A program made the translations under genes and the position numbers. Below the pieces are notes generated by a model. It had not been told where the DNA came from and ran no database searches. It saw only the letters and a program-made list of their open reading frames with translations. A stretch of DNA of 64,000 nt from an uncultured Sutterella sp. (GTDB taxonomy: Bacteria > Pseudomonadota > Gammaproteobacteria > Burkholderiales > Burkholderiaceae_F). The stretch lies in the NCBI GenBank assembly GCA_900764215.1, contig CAAFNI010000008.1:3926-67925 (forward strand), given 5' to 3'. This document shows positions 9,223 to 17,070 of this stretch, one piece after another (position 1 is the stretch's first letter; each line of letters opens with the position of its first letter).

Positions 9223-9723
9223 TCAGAACCCCCAAAAGTGGCCGTCCCGATCCTTCCACGGATCAGTCGTAAATCCCACCTCGGTCACAACTCCGTGGAT
9301 GTCGAACTGCACCCAGCAGGCCATGTCAAAAAGCCCGTCGTCACGAAAACGATACATCCAAGCCGTCTGGTCAATGAGCGAAAAGGTGTACTTCTGCGCG
9401 CACTTGCCAAACAGATTCCAAACATCCTGCTCCGTACTCACGCCCGGCCTGATGAGAGCCATATGCGCTCTGTCGAGCACCTCCTCACGCTTCACAAGCC
9501 TGCCATCAGCATCAAACTCCAGCCACCAGACCTCTTGACCAAAAGGCTGCATAGAATAGACCCAGCGCTGCGTACCAGCACTCGTTTCAACAGTCGCATG
9601 AGGTTCGCCGAGCTCTGCCTCAACCTGAGACTCAGTCATGCCGGAATCCATAAGCTGCGGATGAGCACAGGCTGTCAAAAGCAGACAGGCTGCAAGCACG
9701 CACCCCCACGAACGAGCATTCAT
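9223..9723 (-). CDS. Lipoprotein with two BamE/SmpA-like repeats
   Basis: 166 residues beginning with a lipoprotein signal and lipobox (LLTAC). A BamE/SmpA-type motif (SGMTESQVEAELGEP) is followed by a W-Y-strand and a WWLEFDADG turn. The pattern recurs in the second half (RPGVSTEQDVWNLFGK, then WVQFDIHGVVTEVGF), which suggests an internal duplication of the fold. ATG 9723 is preceded by GAGGGG and overlaps the upstream 87-residue gene by ATGA. The usual BamE is a single repeat of about 110 residues working in outer-membrane assembly. A role for this longer form is not known, and its place behind a sugar-phosphate operon is unexplained. Confidence 0.7.
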   Translation of the reverse strand: MNARSWGCVLAACLLLTACAHPQLMDSGMTESQVEAELGEPHATVETSAGTQRWVYSMQPFGQEVWWLEFDADGRLVKREEVLDRAHMALIRPGVSTEQDVWNLFGKCAQKYTFSLIDQTAWMYRFRDDGLFDMACWVQFDIHGVVTEVGFTTDPWKDRDGHFWGF

Positions 9724-9983
9724 TTGATCCCCTCTTTGGAACTCCTCTCGGCCTCTACAGGCTGCCGGAGTTCTCTGTAATCGCAGTCGAGCCCATCGAT
9801 CAGGCGGCGAAACTCCGCTCTGAAGGCTTCCTTTCCGCAACCGAGCAGTACGGCATCTTCGAACATTTCCTGAAGCATGTCGTGAGCCTCATGCCAGTTT
9901 TCATTGAGCACCTTGACGCTCTCCGTGCAGGACACGATCGAGCCGTCGACCCTGAGCCACTTTTCCGGCGCCTTCGTTGTCAC
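9720..9983 (-). CDS. Conserved small protein of unknown function (87 aa)
   Basis: 87 residues, no signal peptide or membrane helix, mostly helical by appearance and acidic in the middle. Landmarks are KWLRVDGS near the start and LLGCGKEAFRAEFRRLIDGL. It overlaps the aldolase gene by ATGA (9980-9983) and the lipoprotein gene by ATGA (9720-9723). Such double overlap points to translational coupling and a real gene. I do not recognise a family with known function. Two cysteines (in VSCTES and LGCGK) are the only obvious reactive residues. Confidence 0.7.
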   Translation of the reverse strand: MTTKAPEKWLRVDGSIVSCTESVKVLNENWHEAHDMLQEMFEDAVLLGCGKEAFRAEFRRLIDGLDCDYRELRQPVEAERSSKEGIK

Positions 9984-10672
9984 CGCCCTTCTCCTTGAAC
10001 AGACTGCTGCCCATAAGTTCTAAAACGCCTCAGGACGTCGTTCATTTCTTCATAGGAAATGAGCTTCGGCTTGCCAAGCTGACAGACAAGAACGTACTGG
10101 TGAGCCAAATTCTCAACCTCTGCCGCAAGTGCAAGCGCATCATGAAGCGACTTGCCGGCAGCCAGCACGCCATGATGCGACAGCAGGCAGGCATTCTTGA
10201 CAGAAAGCGCCTCTGCCGCAATGCGGGCCAACTGCGGCGTACCAAATGTCGCATAAGGCGCCACATCGATCGAATGACCGCCAGCCGCAGCCACCATGTA
10301 ATGGAATGGCGGAATCGGCATGTCCTGGCAAGCAAGCGCCGTAGCGTGACACGAATGCGTGTGCACAACCGCCTTGACGTCACCCCGGCGCAGATAGACG
10401 CGGGCGTGCATCTCCCACTCGGACGACGCACGCCGCACGCCGCACGCTTCACGCAACGACGGCGGATTCACAAGCGGAGCCCAGACCAGATCATCGGGTG
10501 CCAGCGTCTCGTAAGGCATCCCTGTCGGCGTAATCAAAAAGCCCTTGACGCCGTCCATCCTGTCGGCGCGTGCGGAGACGTTCCCCGACTTGTTCACATT
10601 GAGTCGGCGCAGATTCATCTCGCGGGCGACTTCAATAAGTTCGGCGCGAAGCGCCTCCGTATCTAACGTCAT
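9980..10672 (-). CDS. Class II aldolase/adducin family protein
   Basis: 230 residues of the zinc aldolase/epimerase fold related to fuculose-1-phosphate aldolase. Features seen are the phosphate loop (NKSGNVSAR), a catalytic Glu region (SSEWEMHARVY), the zinc pair HTH in VVHTHSCHATAL and the third His in LSHHGVLAAG. ATG 10672 lies four bases after the mtnA stop, so the two are probably coupled; a longer upstream frame overlapping mtnA was rejected. With MtnA next door, the likely reaction is cleavage of methylthioribulose-1-phosphate or 5-deoxyribulose-1-phosphate to DHAP and an aldehyde, as in the Ald2 pathway of Rhodospirillum rubrum and some E. coli. Substrate choice is inference. Confidence 0.88.
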   Translation of the reverse strand: MTLDTEALRAELIEVAREMNLRRLNVNKSGNVSARADRMDGVKGFLITPTGMPYETLAPDDLVWAPLVNPPSLREACGVRRASSEWEMHARVYLRRGDVKAVVHTHSCHATALACQDMPIPPFHYMVAAAGGHSIDVAPYATFGTPQLARIAAEALSVKNACLLSHHGVLAAGKSLHDALALAAEVENLAHQYVLVCQLGKPKLISYEEMNDVLRRFRTYGQQSVQGEGR

Positions 10673-10676
10673 AGTT

Positions 10677-11765
10677 TCAGGCCCTGGGCAACAAATCAGC
10701 AAATACCGTTGCAAGTTCCGTCGGCTTCACGATGCCGCGCTCCGTAATGATGCCCGTTACAAAGCGGTTGTGCGTAACGTCAAACGCCGGATTGGCAACG
10801 GCCACGTCGGGTGCGGCAATCTGTACGGAACGCACACTGCCGTCGCTGGCAATGCCGTTGACAACGAGAAGCTCGCTAGCGGCGCGGTTTTCAATCGTTA
10901 TTTCGCGCTTCCCGTCGTTGATCGTCCAATCGATGGTCGAAGACGGCGCCGCCACATAGAAAGGCACATCGTTGTCTGCAGCTGCAAGCGCCTTGAGATA
11001 GGTTCCTATTTTATTGGCCACGTCGCCGCGACGCGTGATGCGATCGGCACCCACGATCACAAGATCAACATCGCCCTGTTGCATGAGTTGTCCGCCTGCA
11101 TTATCAGCGACTAGCGTATAGGGAACGCCGTGCTGACCAAGCTCCCAAGCCGTCAGCAGACCCTGGTTGCGCGGTCGCGTTTCATCTACCCAGACGTGCA
11201 ACGGCGTTCCCTGTTCAAATGCCATGTATATCGGCGAGAGAGCGGTGCCGTAGTCAACGGTCGCAAGCCAGCCGGCGTTGCAATGCGTCAGCACGTTCAC
11301 GGGACGGCGCAGCTTGGTGTAGAGGTCGGAGATGAGGGTCATGCCTGCCTCTCCAATGGAGCGGCAGGTCATTACATCCTCCTGCGTCATCGCCTCTGCC
11401 GTCTTGACGGCGGCCTCAAAGCGAAGAGCGGCATCGCGCGGCAAAAGCGTACTCATCATGCGGCGCACGGCCCATGAAAGGTTCACTGCCGTCGGGCGCG
11501 CGTTGGCGATGACTTCTGCCGCCTTTAGCAATGCGTCGTTTTCAGGATTTTCCTTGACGGCGAGCGCCACAGCCCATGCCCCCGCAATGCCGATGAGCGG
11601 CGCGCCACGAACGCGCATGGTGCGGATGGCCTCCACGCAGTCCCTCCAATCGCTTAGCACCCGTTTTTCAAAGCTATAGGGCAGGAGCGTCTGATCGACA
11701 ATCTCGACGGCCGTGCCGCCGTCAAGTGAGCGAATGCTTCGTGTAGGTTCCCCGTAAACTTTCAT
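10677..11765 (-). CDS. mtnA: S-methyl-5-thioribose-1-phosphate isomerase
   Basis: Aldose-ketose isomerase of the eIF2B-alpha fold, 362 residues. It converts 5-methylthioribose-1-phosphate to the ribulose form and also acts on 5-deoxyribose-1-phosphate in some species. Conserved blocks are RVRGAPLIGIAGAWA, the catalytic Cys in LTHCNAG and the catalytic Asp in IVGADRI, followed by GDVANKIGTY. ATG 11765 has AAGGGGA upstream and begins MKVYGEPTRS. It heads a four-gene minus-strand operon with the aldolase, the 87-residue unknown and the BamE-like lipoprotein. Neither mtnB-mtnD nor a kinase or phosphorylase gene is in the window, so the full methionine salvage pathway is not indicated locally. Confidence 0.93.
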   Translation of the reverse strand: MKVYGEPTRSIRSLDGGTAVEIVDQTLLPYSFEKRVLSDWRDCVEAIRTMRVRGAPLIGIAGAWAVALAVKENPENDALLKAAEVIANARPTAVNLSWAVRRMMSTLLPRDAALRFEAAVKTAEAMTQEDVMTCRSIGEAGMTLISDLYTKLRRPVNVLTHCNAGWLATVDYGTALSPIYMAFEQGTPLHVWVDETRPRNQGLLTAWELGQHGVPYTLVADNAGGQLMQQGDVDLVIVGADRITRRGDVANKIGTYLKALAAADNDVPFYVAAPSSTIDWTINDGKREITIENRAASELLVVNGIASDGSVRSVQIAAPDVAVANPAFDVTHNRFVTGIITERGIVKPTELATVFADLLPRA

Positions 11766-12274
11766 ATCTTCCCCTTTGCGATAGGACAGGCGATGCAAAA
11801 TGCGCCCGTTTAAATTCCTGCCTGGATCCCAAGATCATCAGTAGGATCGCTTGACGGTCCGGCTCCACCGCCCGGCAAAGCACGCAACGCTCCAGAATGC
11901 CTTCATGTTTTTCTCCGAGCTTCAACATCTTTGCACAGGGGCTGGGCACGCACATTTCCCGAATACGATCCTGCTCGTCTCTCCAGGCGACAATTTGAAG
12001 GCTGCGGCAAGCTGAGGCTTCCGAACTGCCGACAGCGGCTCTCTTCACCAGAGATAACCAACATGGCAACGATGACGAATCCGCACTCCTGCAGGTACCT
12101 TAGCACATGGTTTGGAATCGAGCATGCGACGACCCCAGCCGGCAATCCAGGAATTACCTCATTTCCTATTGATAACGCATTCGAGGATCGTTTGCGGAAT
12201 GACGTTCTTCCGAATTGCGTATCGGGCAACGACTTTGCCTCCAATTGCCGATTCGTAGCACAATGGAACTTCAA
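11766..12274 (-). pseudogene. Gap with a possible frameshifted remnant of an unknown gene
   Basis: This 525-base gap (11766-12291) has no intact recognisable gene. On the minus strand, protein-like sequence runs in two frames. One, from about 12274 to 12040, reads IPNHVLRYLQECGFVIVAML in its later part. The other, from about 12069 to 11815, includes REMCVPSPCAKMLKLGEK and ERCVLCRAVEPDRQ, with cysteine pairs. Together they look like one decayed or misread protein. I cannot name the family. Promoters of mtnA (minus) and the Pat-like gene (plus) should also lie here. Confidence 0.25.
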
Positions 12275-12280
12275 TCATCA

Positions 12281-12294
12281 GGGAGGTAATCTTG
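12281..12294 (+). promoter_or_regulatory. Strong ribosome binding site that sets a TTG start
   Basis: GGGAGG at 12281-12286 lies five bases before TTG 12292-12294. No ATG or GTG near the N-terminus fits the conserved start LNPIRPKLK, so the TTG start is favoured. Confidence 0.75.
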
Positions 12295-14991
12295 AATCCC
12301 ATCCGCCCCAAGCTCAAGCGAGCCCTCTGTCCGGAAAACGTCGCCGTCATCGGCGCCAGCGACAGAACCGCCAGCCGAGGTTCCTTCGTCTGGCGCGCCG
12401 TCGCCCGCTCAAAGCTTCTCAAGAATGCATGGGCAATCAATCCGAAGTACAAGTACATCGGTGAACGCCCCTGCTTCTCGAGCATCAACGAAGTGCCCGG
12501 CAACATTGATCTGGCGGTGATTTCCCTGCGTGCGGACCGCATTCTCAAGGCATTGATCGACGCAGGCGAACGTGGCGTGGCCTATGCGCTCATCACCCCG
12601 GACGAAAACGCCTACGCAAGCGATGTGACTTGGCTGCAAAAACTGAAGCTCGTGGCCGATCAGTACGGCCTGCGCCTCATCGGCCCCGACTCACTGGGGC
12701 TCATGAACCCCGGCCTCGGCGTCAACGCGAGCTACTGGCCCAATCTGCCGCGCCCAGGCAACATTGCGCTCATCACACAGTCCGGCATGATCGGAACCGC
12801 ACTGCTCGACTATGCACAAGGCGCCGAACTCGGGTTTTCAGGTGTCGTTTCAACGGGGGCCGCGATCGATGTCGACATGCCTGAACTCATCGACTACTAC
12901 GCGAACGACAAAAACACGCGCGTCATCGCCCTGCACATCGAAGGCATTCGCAGACCCCGCGAGTTCTACTCATCACTCCGAGCTGCATGCGCCCGCAAAC
13001 ACGTCGTCATCCTAAAAGCAGGCAGCGGTTCTGGCTACGCCGCCGACCGAATCGCCTGTTTCAAGATGGGCACAGACGCAGGCAGCGAGGGCGCCCTCGC
13101 AGCACTTGTCGAGCGCGCAGGCGCAACGCTCGTTCCGTCTTTTGAAGAATTCACGGCGGCCGTCTCCGGCTTTGCCACCAACCGTCTGCCCCGCGGCAAC
13201 CGCATCGCCGTTATTGCCAACGGATCGGGTTTTGCTTCGCTCACGGCCTCGGCGGCACAAGCCTGCGGCATTGATCTCCACGGTCTCAGCAACTCCACCA
13301 TCAAGGACCTCAAGACTGCCTACCCTTCTCAGCAGATTGCGGTAAACCCCATCAACGTCGGAGCCACCGCTTCACCAGAACGCTATAGAAAAACGCTCCA
13401 AATCGTCCTTCAGGATCCGATGATTGACGGCGCACTCGTCGTCGTGGCCCCGAGTCCGGTCACGACAATCGACCCCACGCTCAAGCTTCTCGCCAAAACG
13501 GCCGCCGGTTCCTACAAACCCGTCATAACTGCCTGGATGAGCGACCGCATCGCACTGAGCGTGCGCAAACAACTTCGTTCCGTCCCCAACGCCCCCATAT
13601 CCGCCATTCAATCCCCAGTGGCCGCAGCGCTAGCCTTCGGTTATCTTGCAGCCGAAGCCCGCAGACGCTCAGATCGCCTGAGCATTCCGCCCGAATGGTC
13701 GGTGGAGCTGAATGCCGCCAAGCTCGCAGAAGCTCGAGCCATCGTCAACGGCGCTCGCCTGGAAGGGCGCCATTCGCTGTCTCCGAGCGAAACCGGGCGC
13801 CTTCTCGCCTGCTTCGACATCCCTGCTGTGCCGCTTCGCGAAGTCCGAACGCTCGAGGAAGCGGGAGCCGCCGCAGACGAGCTCGGATGGCCCGTAGCCC
13901 TAAAGGTGATCGCCCCAGGCCTGCGGCACAAATCCGACATAGGTGGCGTAGCGTTAGACATCAAGGATCGCGACAACCTTGCTGCCGCTTGGCAACGCAT
14001 GAAAAAGAATCTCTACAAATACTCTCCGATGACGCCGATGGAGGGTGCAATCGTCCAGAAAATGGCGCCGCATTCGTCGGTGCGGGAACTGCACCTCGCC
14101 ATCGCCTATGACAACGTGCTTGGTCCTGTTGTCGAGTTTGGCGCCGGCGGCATCGGTTCCGAGCTCTACCAGGACAAGAAGGCCGCACTTGCACCGATCA
14201 CGTTGTGCGAGGCCGCCCGCCTCGTTGAGCGCACTCGCATCGCACGTGCCCTGGGCTCCTATCGAGGGCTGGCTCCGGCCGATAGAACGCTCGTTGCTCA
14301 GATCCTCTGCAGGCTCTCCGTACTTGCAGCCCGCATTCCGGCCATTCGCGATCTTGCCATCAATCCGCTCGTTTGGACTGACGGCGGCGCTGCGGCAATC
14401 GATGCCGATGTAAATCTGAACGAATCCCCCGTCAAGCCAGCACTCGACTACCCTCACCTCACGGTTTGCGCCCCCCCTTGGGAGGAAGGCCGCAGCGTGA
14501 CGGTCGGCGACACGGAACTCGCGCTGCGAACCTTCGTGCAAGGCGACTTTCACCCGCTCAAGCGCTTTCTCGGCCGCTTGTCGGACAAAACCTTCTACCT
14601 GCGCTTCCACACGTCCGCCCACCTCTCCGACGAGCGCATCTGCGAACTCACCTCGCTAGACTATGCACGTGAGGGTGCTTGGGCGCTGGCGCGGAACGGC
14701 GAAATCCATGCAGTTGCACGCTGGCGCCTGACGGGAGAACATGACGAGGCTGAATTCGGCATCGTCGTCGAGGACGCATGGCAACGCCGCGGGCTTGCCC
14801 GCGTGCTGATGGCCCACCTTGAAGCCTCCGCTGCCAGACGCGGCGTTACCCGCTTCATCGGTCACGTACTCAAAGGCAACGAGGCCATGCAAGGCATGAT
14901 GACGGCCATGGGCTACGTACTCGGCGAAGGCGACCACCGAGACACCGACCCGTGGGTGAAAAGCCTCTCATCTCCTGTGGATCACCTATAA
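12292..14991 (+). CDS. Pat/PatZ-like protein lysine acetyltransferase (ACS-NDP domains fused to GNAT)
   Basis: 899 residues. The order is CoA-binding Rossmann domain (NVAVIGASDR, about 16-25), two flavodoxin-like CoA-ligase domains (about 145-460), an ATP-grasp domain (about 490-700, WPVALKVIAPGLRHKSDIGG) and a C-terminal GNAT domain (about 735-895, acetyl-CoA loop QRRGLARVL). In active ADP-forming acyl-CoA synthetases the second domain has a phospho-His in a SHTGA motif. Here that position reads FKMGTDAGSEG, so the ligase half is probably inactive, as in Salmonella Pat. The likely role is acetyl-CoA-dependent lysine acetylation, for example of acetyl-CoA synthetase. The TTG start rests on a strong upstream site. 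Confidence 0.85.
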   Translation: MNPIRPKLKRALCPENVAVIGASDRTASRGSFVWRAVARSKLLKNAWAINPKYKYIGERPCFSSINEVPGNIDLAVISLRADRILKALIDAGERGVAYALITPDENAYASDVTWLQKLKLVADQYGLRLIGPDSLGLMNPGLGVNASYWPNLPRPGNIALITQSGMIGTALLDYAQGAELGFSGVVSTGAAIDVDMPELIDYYANDKNTRVIALHIEGIRRPREFYSSLRAACARKHVVILKAGSGSGYAADRIACFKMGTDAGSEGALAALVERAGATLVPSFEEFTAAVSGFATNRLPRGNRIAVIANGSGFASLTASAAQACGIDLHGLSNSTIKDLKTAYPSQQIAVNPINVGATASPERYRKTLQIVLQDPMIDGALVVVAPSPVTTIDPTLKLLAKTAAGSYKPVITAWMSDRIALSVRKQLRSVPNAPISAIQSPVAAALAFGYLAAEARRRSDRLSIPPEWSVELNAAKLAEARAIVNGARLEGRHSLSPSETGRLLACFDIPAVPLREVRTLEEAGAAADELGWPVALKVIAPGLRHKSDIGGVALDIKDRDNLAAAWQRMKKNLYKYSPMTPMEGAIVQKMAPHSSVRELHLAIAYDNVLGPVVEFGAGGIGSELYQDKKAALAPITLCEAARLVERTRIARALGSYRGLAPADRTLVAQILCRLSVLAARIPAIRDLAINPLVWTDGGAAAIDADVNLNESPVKPALDYPHLTVCAPPWEEGRSVTVGDTELALRTFVQGDFHPLKRFLGRLSDKTFYLRFHTSAHLSDERICELTSLDYAREGAWALARNGEIHAVARWRLTGEHDEAEFGIVVEDAWQRRGLARVLMAHLEASAARRGVTRFIGHVLKGNEAMQGMMTAMGYVLGEGDHRDTDPWVKSLSSPVDHL

Positions 14992-15016
14992 TGGCGCGCC
15001 TAAAATACTTTTCTTC

Positions 15017-15793
15017 ATGGAATTCACAGCAATGGCCATCCTGTCCAACACCGAATTCGGCATTCTCCGTCTGACCATCAGCCGTGCGCACAAGCGCAAC
15101 AGCATCAACGCCGAAATGTTCGACACCATGACGGAGGCCCTCGCTCAGGCCGCCGCTGACGATGCCGTGCGAGTCGTTCTTCTGCAGGGAGGAGAGCAGA
15201 TTTTCTCGGCCGGCGCCGACCTTGACGAGATGCGCGCTTCGCCGGATCTGCTCGACCGCGCCATGACGAACTTCTTCGCCGCCCTGCGCACATTCCCCAA
15301 GCCTGTTGTTGCTCAAGTGATGGGGCCTTGCGTTGGCGACGCACTCTCGATGTTGCTCTACTGCGATCTGGTCTACGCCTCCGATCATGCACTGTTCTCC
15401 CTGCCCTGCGTTGCCCTGGGACAAACGGCCCGTTTCGGTTCCGCCTACATCATGACCGCCGCTGCCGGCCTGCCCCGCGCAACCGAAAAGCTCATGCTCT
15501 CCGAGCCGATCACCGCTGCCGAAGCGCTCGACATGCGCATCATCACCGGCATTGCCGATGACGAAGCGCTCGACAATCTTGTCGCCTCCAAAGTCGCACG
15601 GCTCGCAGTACTGCCCCCTAATGCCGTGCAAGCCATGAAAGCTCTTCTCACGCACCCGCGCAACAAGGCCCTCGAAAGCCATATCGAGGAAGAGGAAGCC
15701 GTCTGGCGCCGGCAAGCCCGCTCCAGCGAAGCAGCCGAGGCCCTTGCCGCATTCCTTGAAGGCCGCAAGCCTGCCTTCCGACCCGCGGATTGA
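15017..15793 (+). CDS. Crotonase-family protein (enoyl-CoA hydratase/isomerase-like)
   Basis: 258 residues. The oxyanion-hole block FSAGADLDEMR and the second block MGPCVGDALSMLLYCDL mark the crotonase fold. Both glutamates used by hydratases are absent: the usual PE-V-LG region reads PCVALGQTARFG and the second position is also changed. It is therefore unlikely to be an ordinary enoyl-CoA hydratase and may be an isomerase, hydrolase or non-catalytic homologue. Starts at 15017 and 15032 are both possible, neither with a clear ribosome site. It follows the Pat-like gene by 25 bases and ends at a strong terminator, so the two probably form one transcription unit. Confidence 0.85.
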   Translation: MEFTAMAILSNTEFGILRLTISRAHKRNSINAEMFDTMTEALAQAAADDAVRVVLLQGGEQIFSAGADLDEMRASPDLLDRAMTNFFAALRTFPKPVVAQVMGPCVGDALSMLLYCDLVYASDHALFSLPCVALGQTARFGSAYIMTAAAGLPRATEKLMLSEPITAAEALDMRIITGIADDEALDNLVASKVARLAVLPPNAVQAMKALLTHPRNKALESHIEEEEAVWRRQARSSEAAEALAAFLEGRKPAFRPAD

Positions 15794-15815
15794 CTTTTCC
15801 ATCATCTCGCACCAC

Positions 15816-15847
15816 AGCGCGCACCAAAATGGTGCGCGCTTTTTTTT
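15816..15847 (+). terminator. Intrinsic terminator after the crotonase gene
   Basis: Perfect 11-base stem AGCGCGCACCA (15816-15826) / TGGTGCGCGCT (15830-15840), AAA loop, then seven or more T. Confidence 0.95.
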
Positions 15848-15984
15848 GGTGCACGCCGCCATGACTTCATTGCGCACTCTTTGCTTTCGCCTAGTTACCC
15901 TTCACGAAGAATCCCGGCACCCCTCCATAACATTTACTCTGCCGCAGTCGTTTCAATGATCTAACTTCTTTACCTTAGTAGTTC

Positions 15985-16000
15985 TGGCATGGTACTTGCT
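15985..16000 (+). promoter_or_regulatory. Sigma-54 (RpoN) -24/-12 promoter for gltIJKL
   Basis: TGGCATGGTACTTGCT has GG at 15986-15987 and GC at 15998-15999, with exactly ten bases between them. It fits the TGGCAC-N5-TTGCW consensus with one mismatch in the -24 block. The expected transcript start is near 16011, giving a leader of about 68 bases before gltI. An enhancer site is expected within roughly 100-200 bases upstream but I could not pick one. rpoN itself is at 22946-24379. Confidence 0.75.
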
Positions 16001-16078
16001 ACGGAAAAGAACAACACACCTGCGACCGTTCGTTTTGGTCACGGTTCCTTGCCAGACTTGATCTTCAGGAGTTCCACC

Positions 16079-16975
16079 ATGAAGCTTTCTCTTCCGCTTA
16101 CCGGCCTGCTTTGCGCGGGCATGCTTTTCACCTCCGCCGTTTCCGCCGCCGAACTGACCGGCACGCTCAAGCGCATTCAGCACTCCGGCACCATGACGCT
16201 CGGCTATCGCGAAGCTTCCGTTCCGTTCTCCTACCTTCAGGCCGACGGCACGCCCACAGGCTACGGCTTTGAGGTCTGCAAGGCCGTCAGCGAAGCCGTA
16301 AAGAAGGAACTCAACATGCCTAACCTGACGATCAAGTATCAGGCCGTCACCAGCGCCAACCGCATTCCGCTCATCCAGAACGGCACAGTTGACATTGAAT
16401 GCGGCTCCACGACGAACTCCAAGGCCCGTCAGCGCGAAGCCGGTTTCGGCATCAACTACTTTGGCGTTCAGGTCACTGCCGCTGTTTGGAAGGACTCCGG
16501 CATCAACGCCATCAAGGATCTTCATAACAAGAATGTCGCCGTCACTTCCGGCACCACTGCCGTCGCGTTGCTCAAGCAGTTTGAAAAGGACAACGGCATC
16601 AAGATCCGCTACCTGATGACGAAGGACTTCGCCGAAGCCATGCAGCTCGTCGCCAAGAAGCGCGCTGCCGCCTTCGTGATCGACGATGTGTTACTCGCAG
16701 GACAGATTTCCAATCTGCCCAATGCTCAGGACTTCAAGATCGTGGACGCCTCTCTGTCCGTCGAACCCTACGCTCCGATGTTCGCCAAGGACGACCCCGC
16801 CTTCAAGGCTCTTGTTGACAAAACCATCGTCGGCATGATGAAGGATGGCACGCTCGACAAGCTCTACAAGAAGTGGTTCGAATCTCCGATTCCGCCCAAG
16901 AACGCCAACCTCAACTTCCCGATGAACAGCGTTACGAAGGAACTCTTCGCCAACCCGAACAGCGACGGCATTTAA
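16079..16975 (+). CDS. gltI: Glutamate/aspartate ABC transporter periplasmic binding protein
   Basis: 298 residues, family 3 solute-binding protein. A Sec signal peptide (about 1-23, ending AVSA) precedes the binding domain. Blocks such as LGYREASVPFSYL, DIECGSTTNS and FAVI-like VIDDVLLAG match GltI-type proteins that bind Glu and Asp. ATG 16079 has AGGAG ten bases upstream; an upstream in-frame ATG at 15989 lies inside the sigma-54 promoter and was rejected. It is the first gene of a four-gene transporter operon. A strong hairpin after it probably keeps the later genes at lower level. Substrate is by family similarity only. Confidence 0.92.
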   Translation: MKLSLPLTGLLCAGMLFTSAVSAAELTGTLKRIQHSGTMTLGYREASVPFSYLQADGTPTGYGFEVCKAVSEAVKKELNMPNLTIKYQAVTSANRIPLIQNGTVDIECGSTTNSKARQREAGFGINYFGVQVTAAVWKDSGINAIKDLHNKNVAVTSGTTAVALLKQFEKDNGIKIRYLMTKDFAEAMQLVAKKRAAAFVIDDVLLAGQISNLPNAQDFKIVDASLSVEPYAPMFAKDDPAFKALVDKTIVGMMKDGTLDKLYKKWFESPIPPKNANLNFPMNSVTKELFANPNSDGI

Positions 16976-16991
16976 ATCCAAGCCTTTACGG

Positions 16992-17034
16992 TCCCCGGGG
17001 CATCAGCTAGCAATCATGCCCCGGGGATCCCTTT
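16992..17034 (+). terminator. Hairpin between gltI and gltJ, probable partial terminator or mRNA stabiliser
   Basis: Perfect 12-base stem TCCCCGGGGCAT (16992-17003) / ATGCCCCGGGGA (17016-17027), followed by CCCTTTT. It lies inside the operon, so read-through is needed for gltJKL. Such hairpins usually give binding protein in excess over the membrane subunits. Confidence 0.75.
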
Positions 17035-17070
17035 TAGATTTAATTCCCCAAAATAAGAGGAACTTCCGCC

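Noticed and set aside
15989..16078. Upstream in-frame ATG for gltI
   Set aside because: It would put a 30-residue tail before the signal peptide, overlaps the -24/-12 promoter, and the ATG at 16079 has a good ribosome site.
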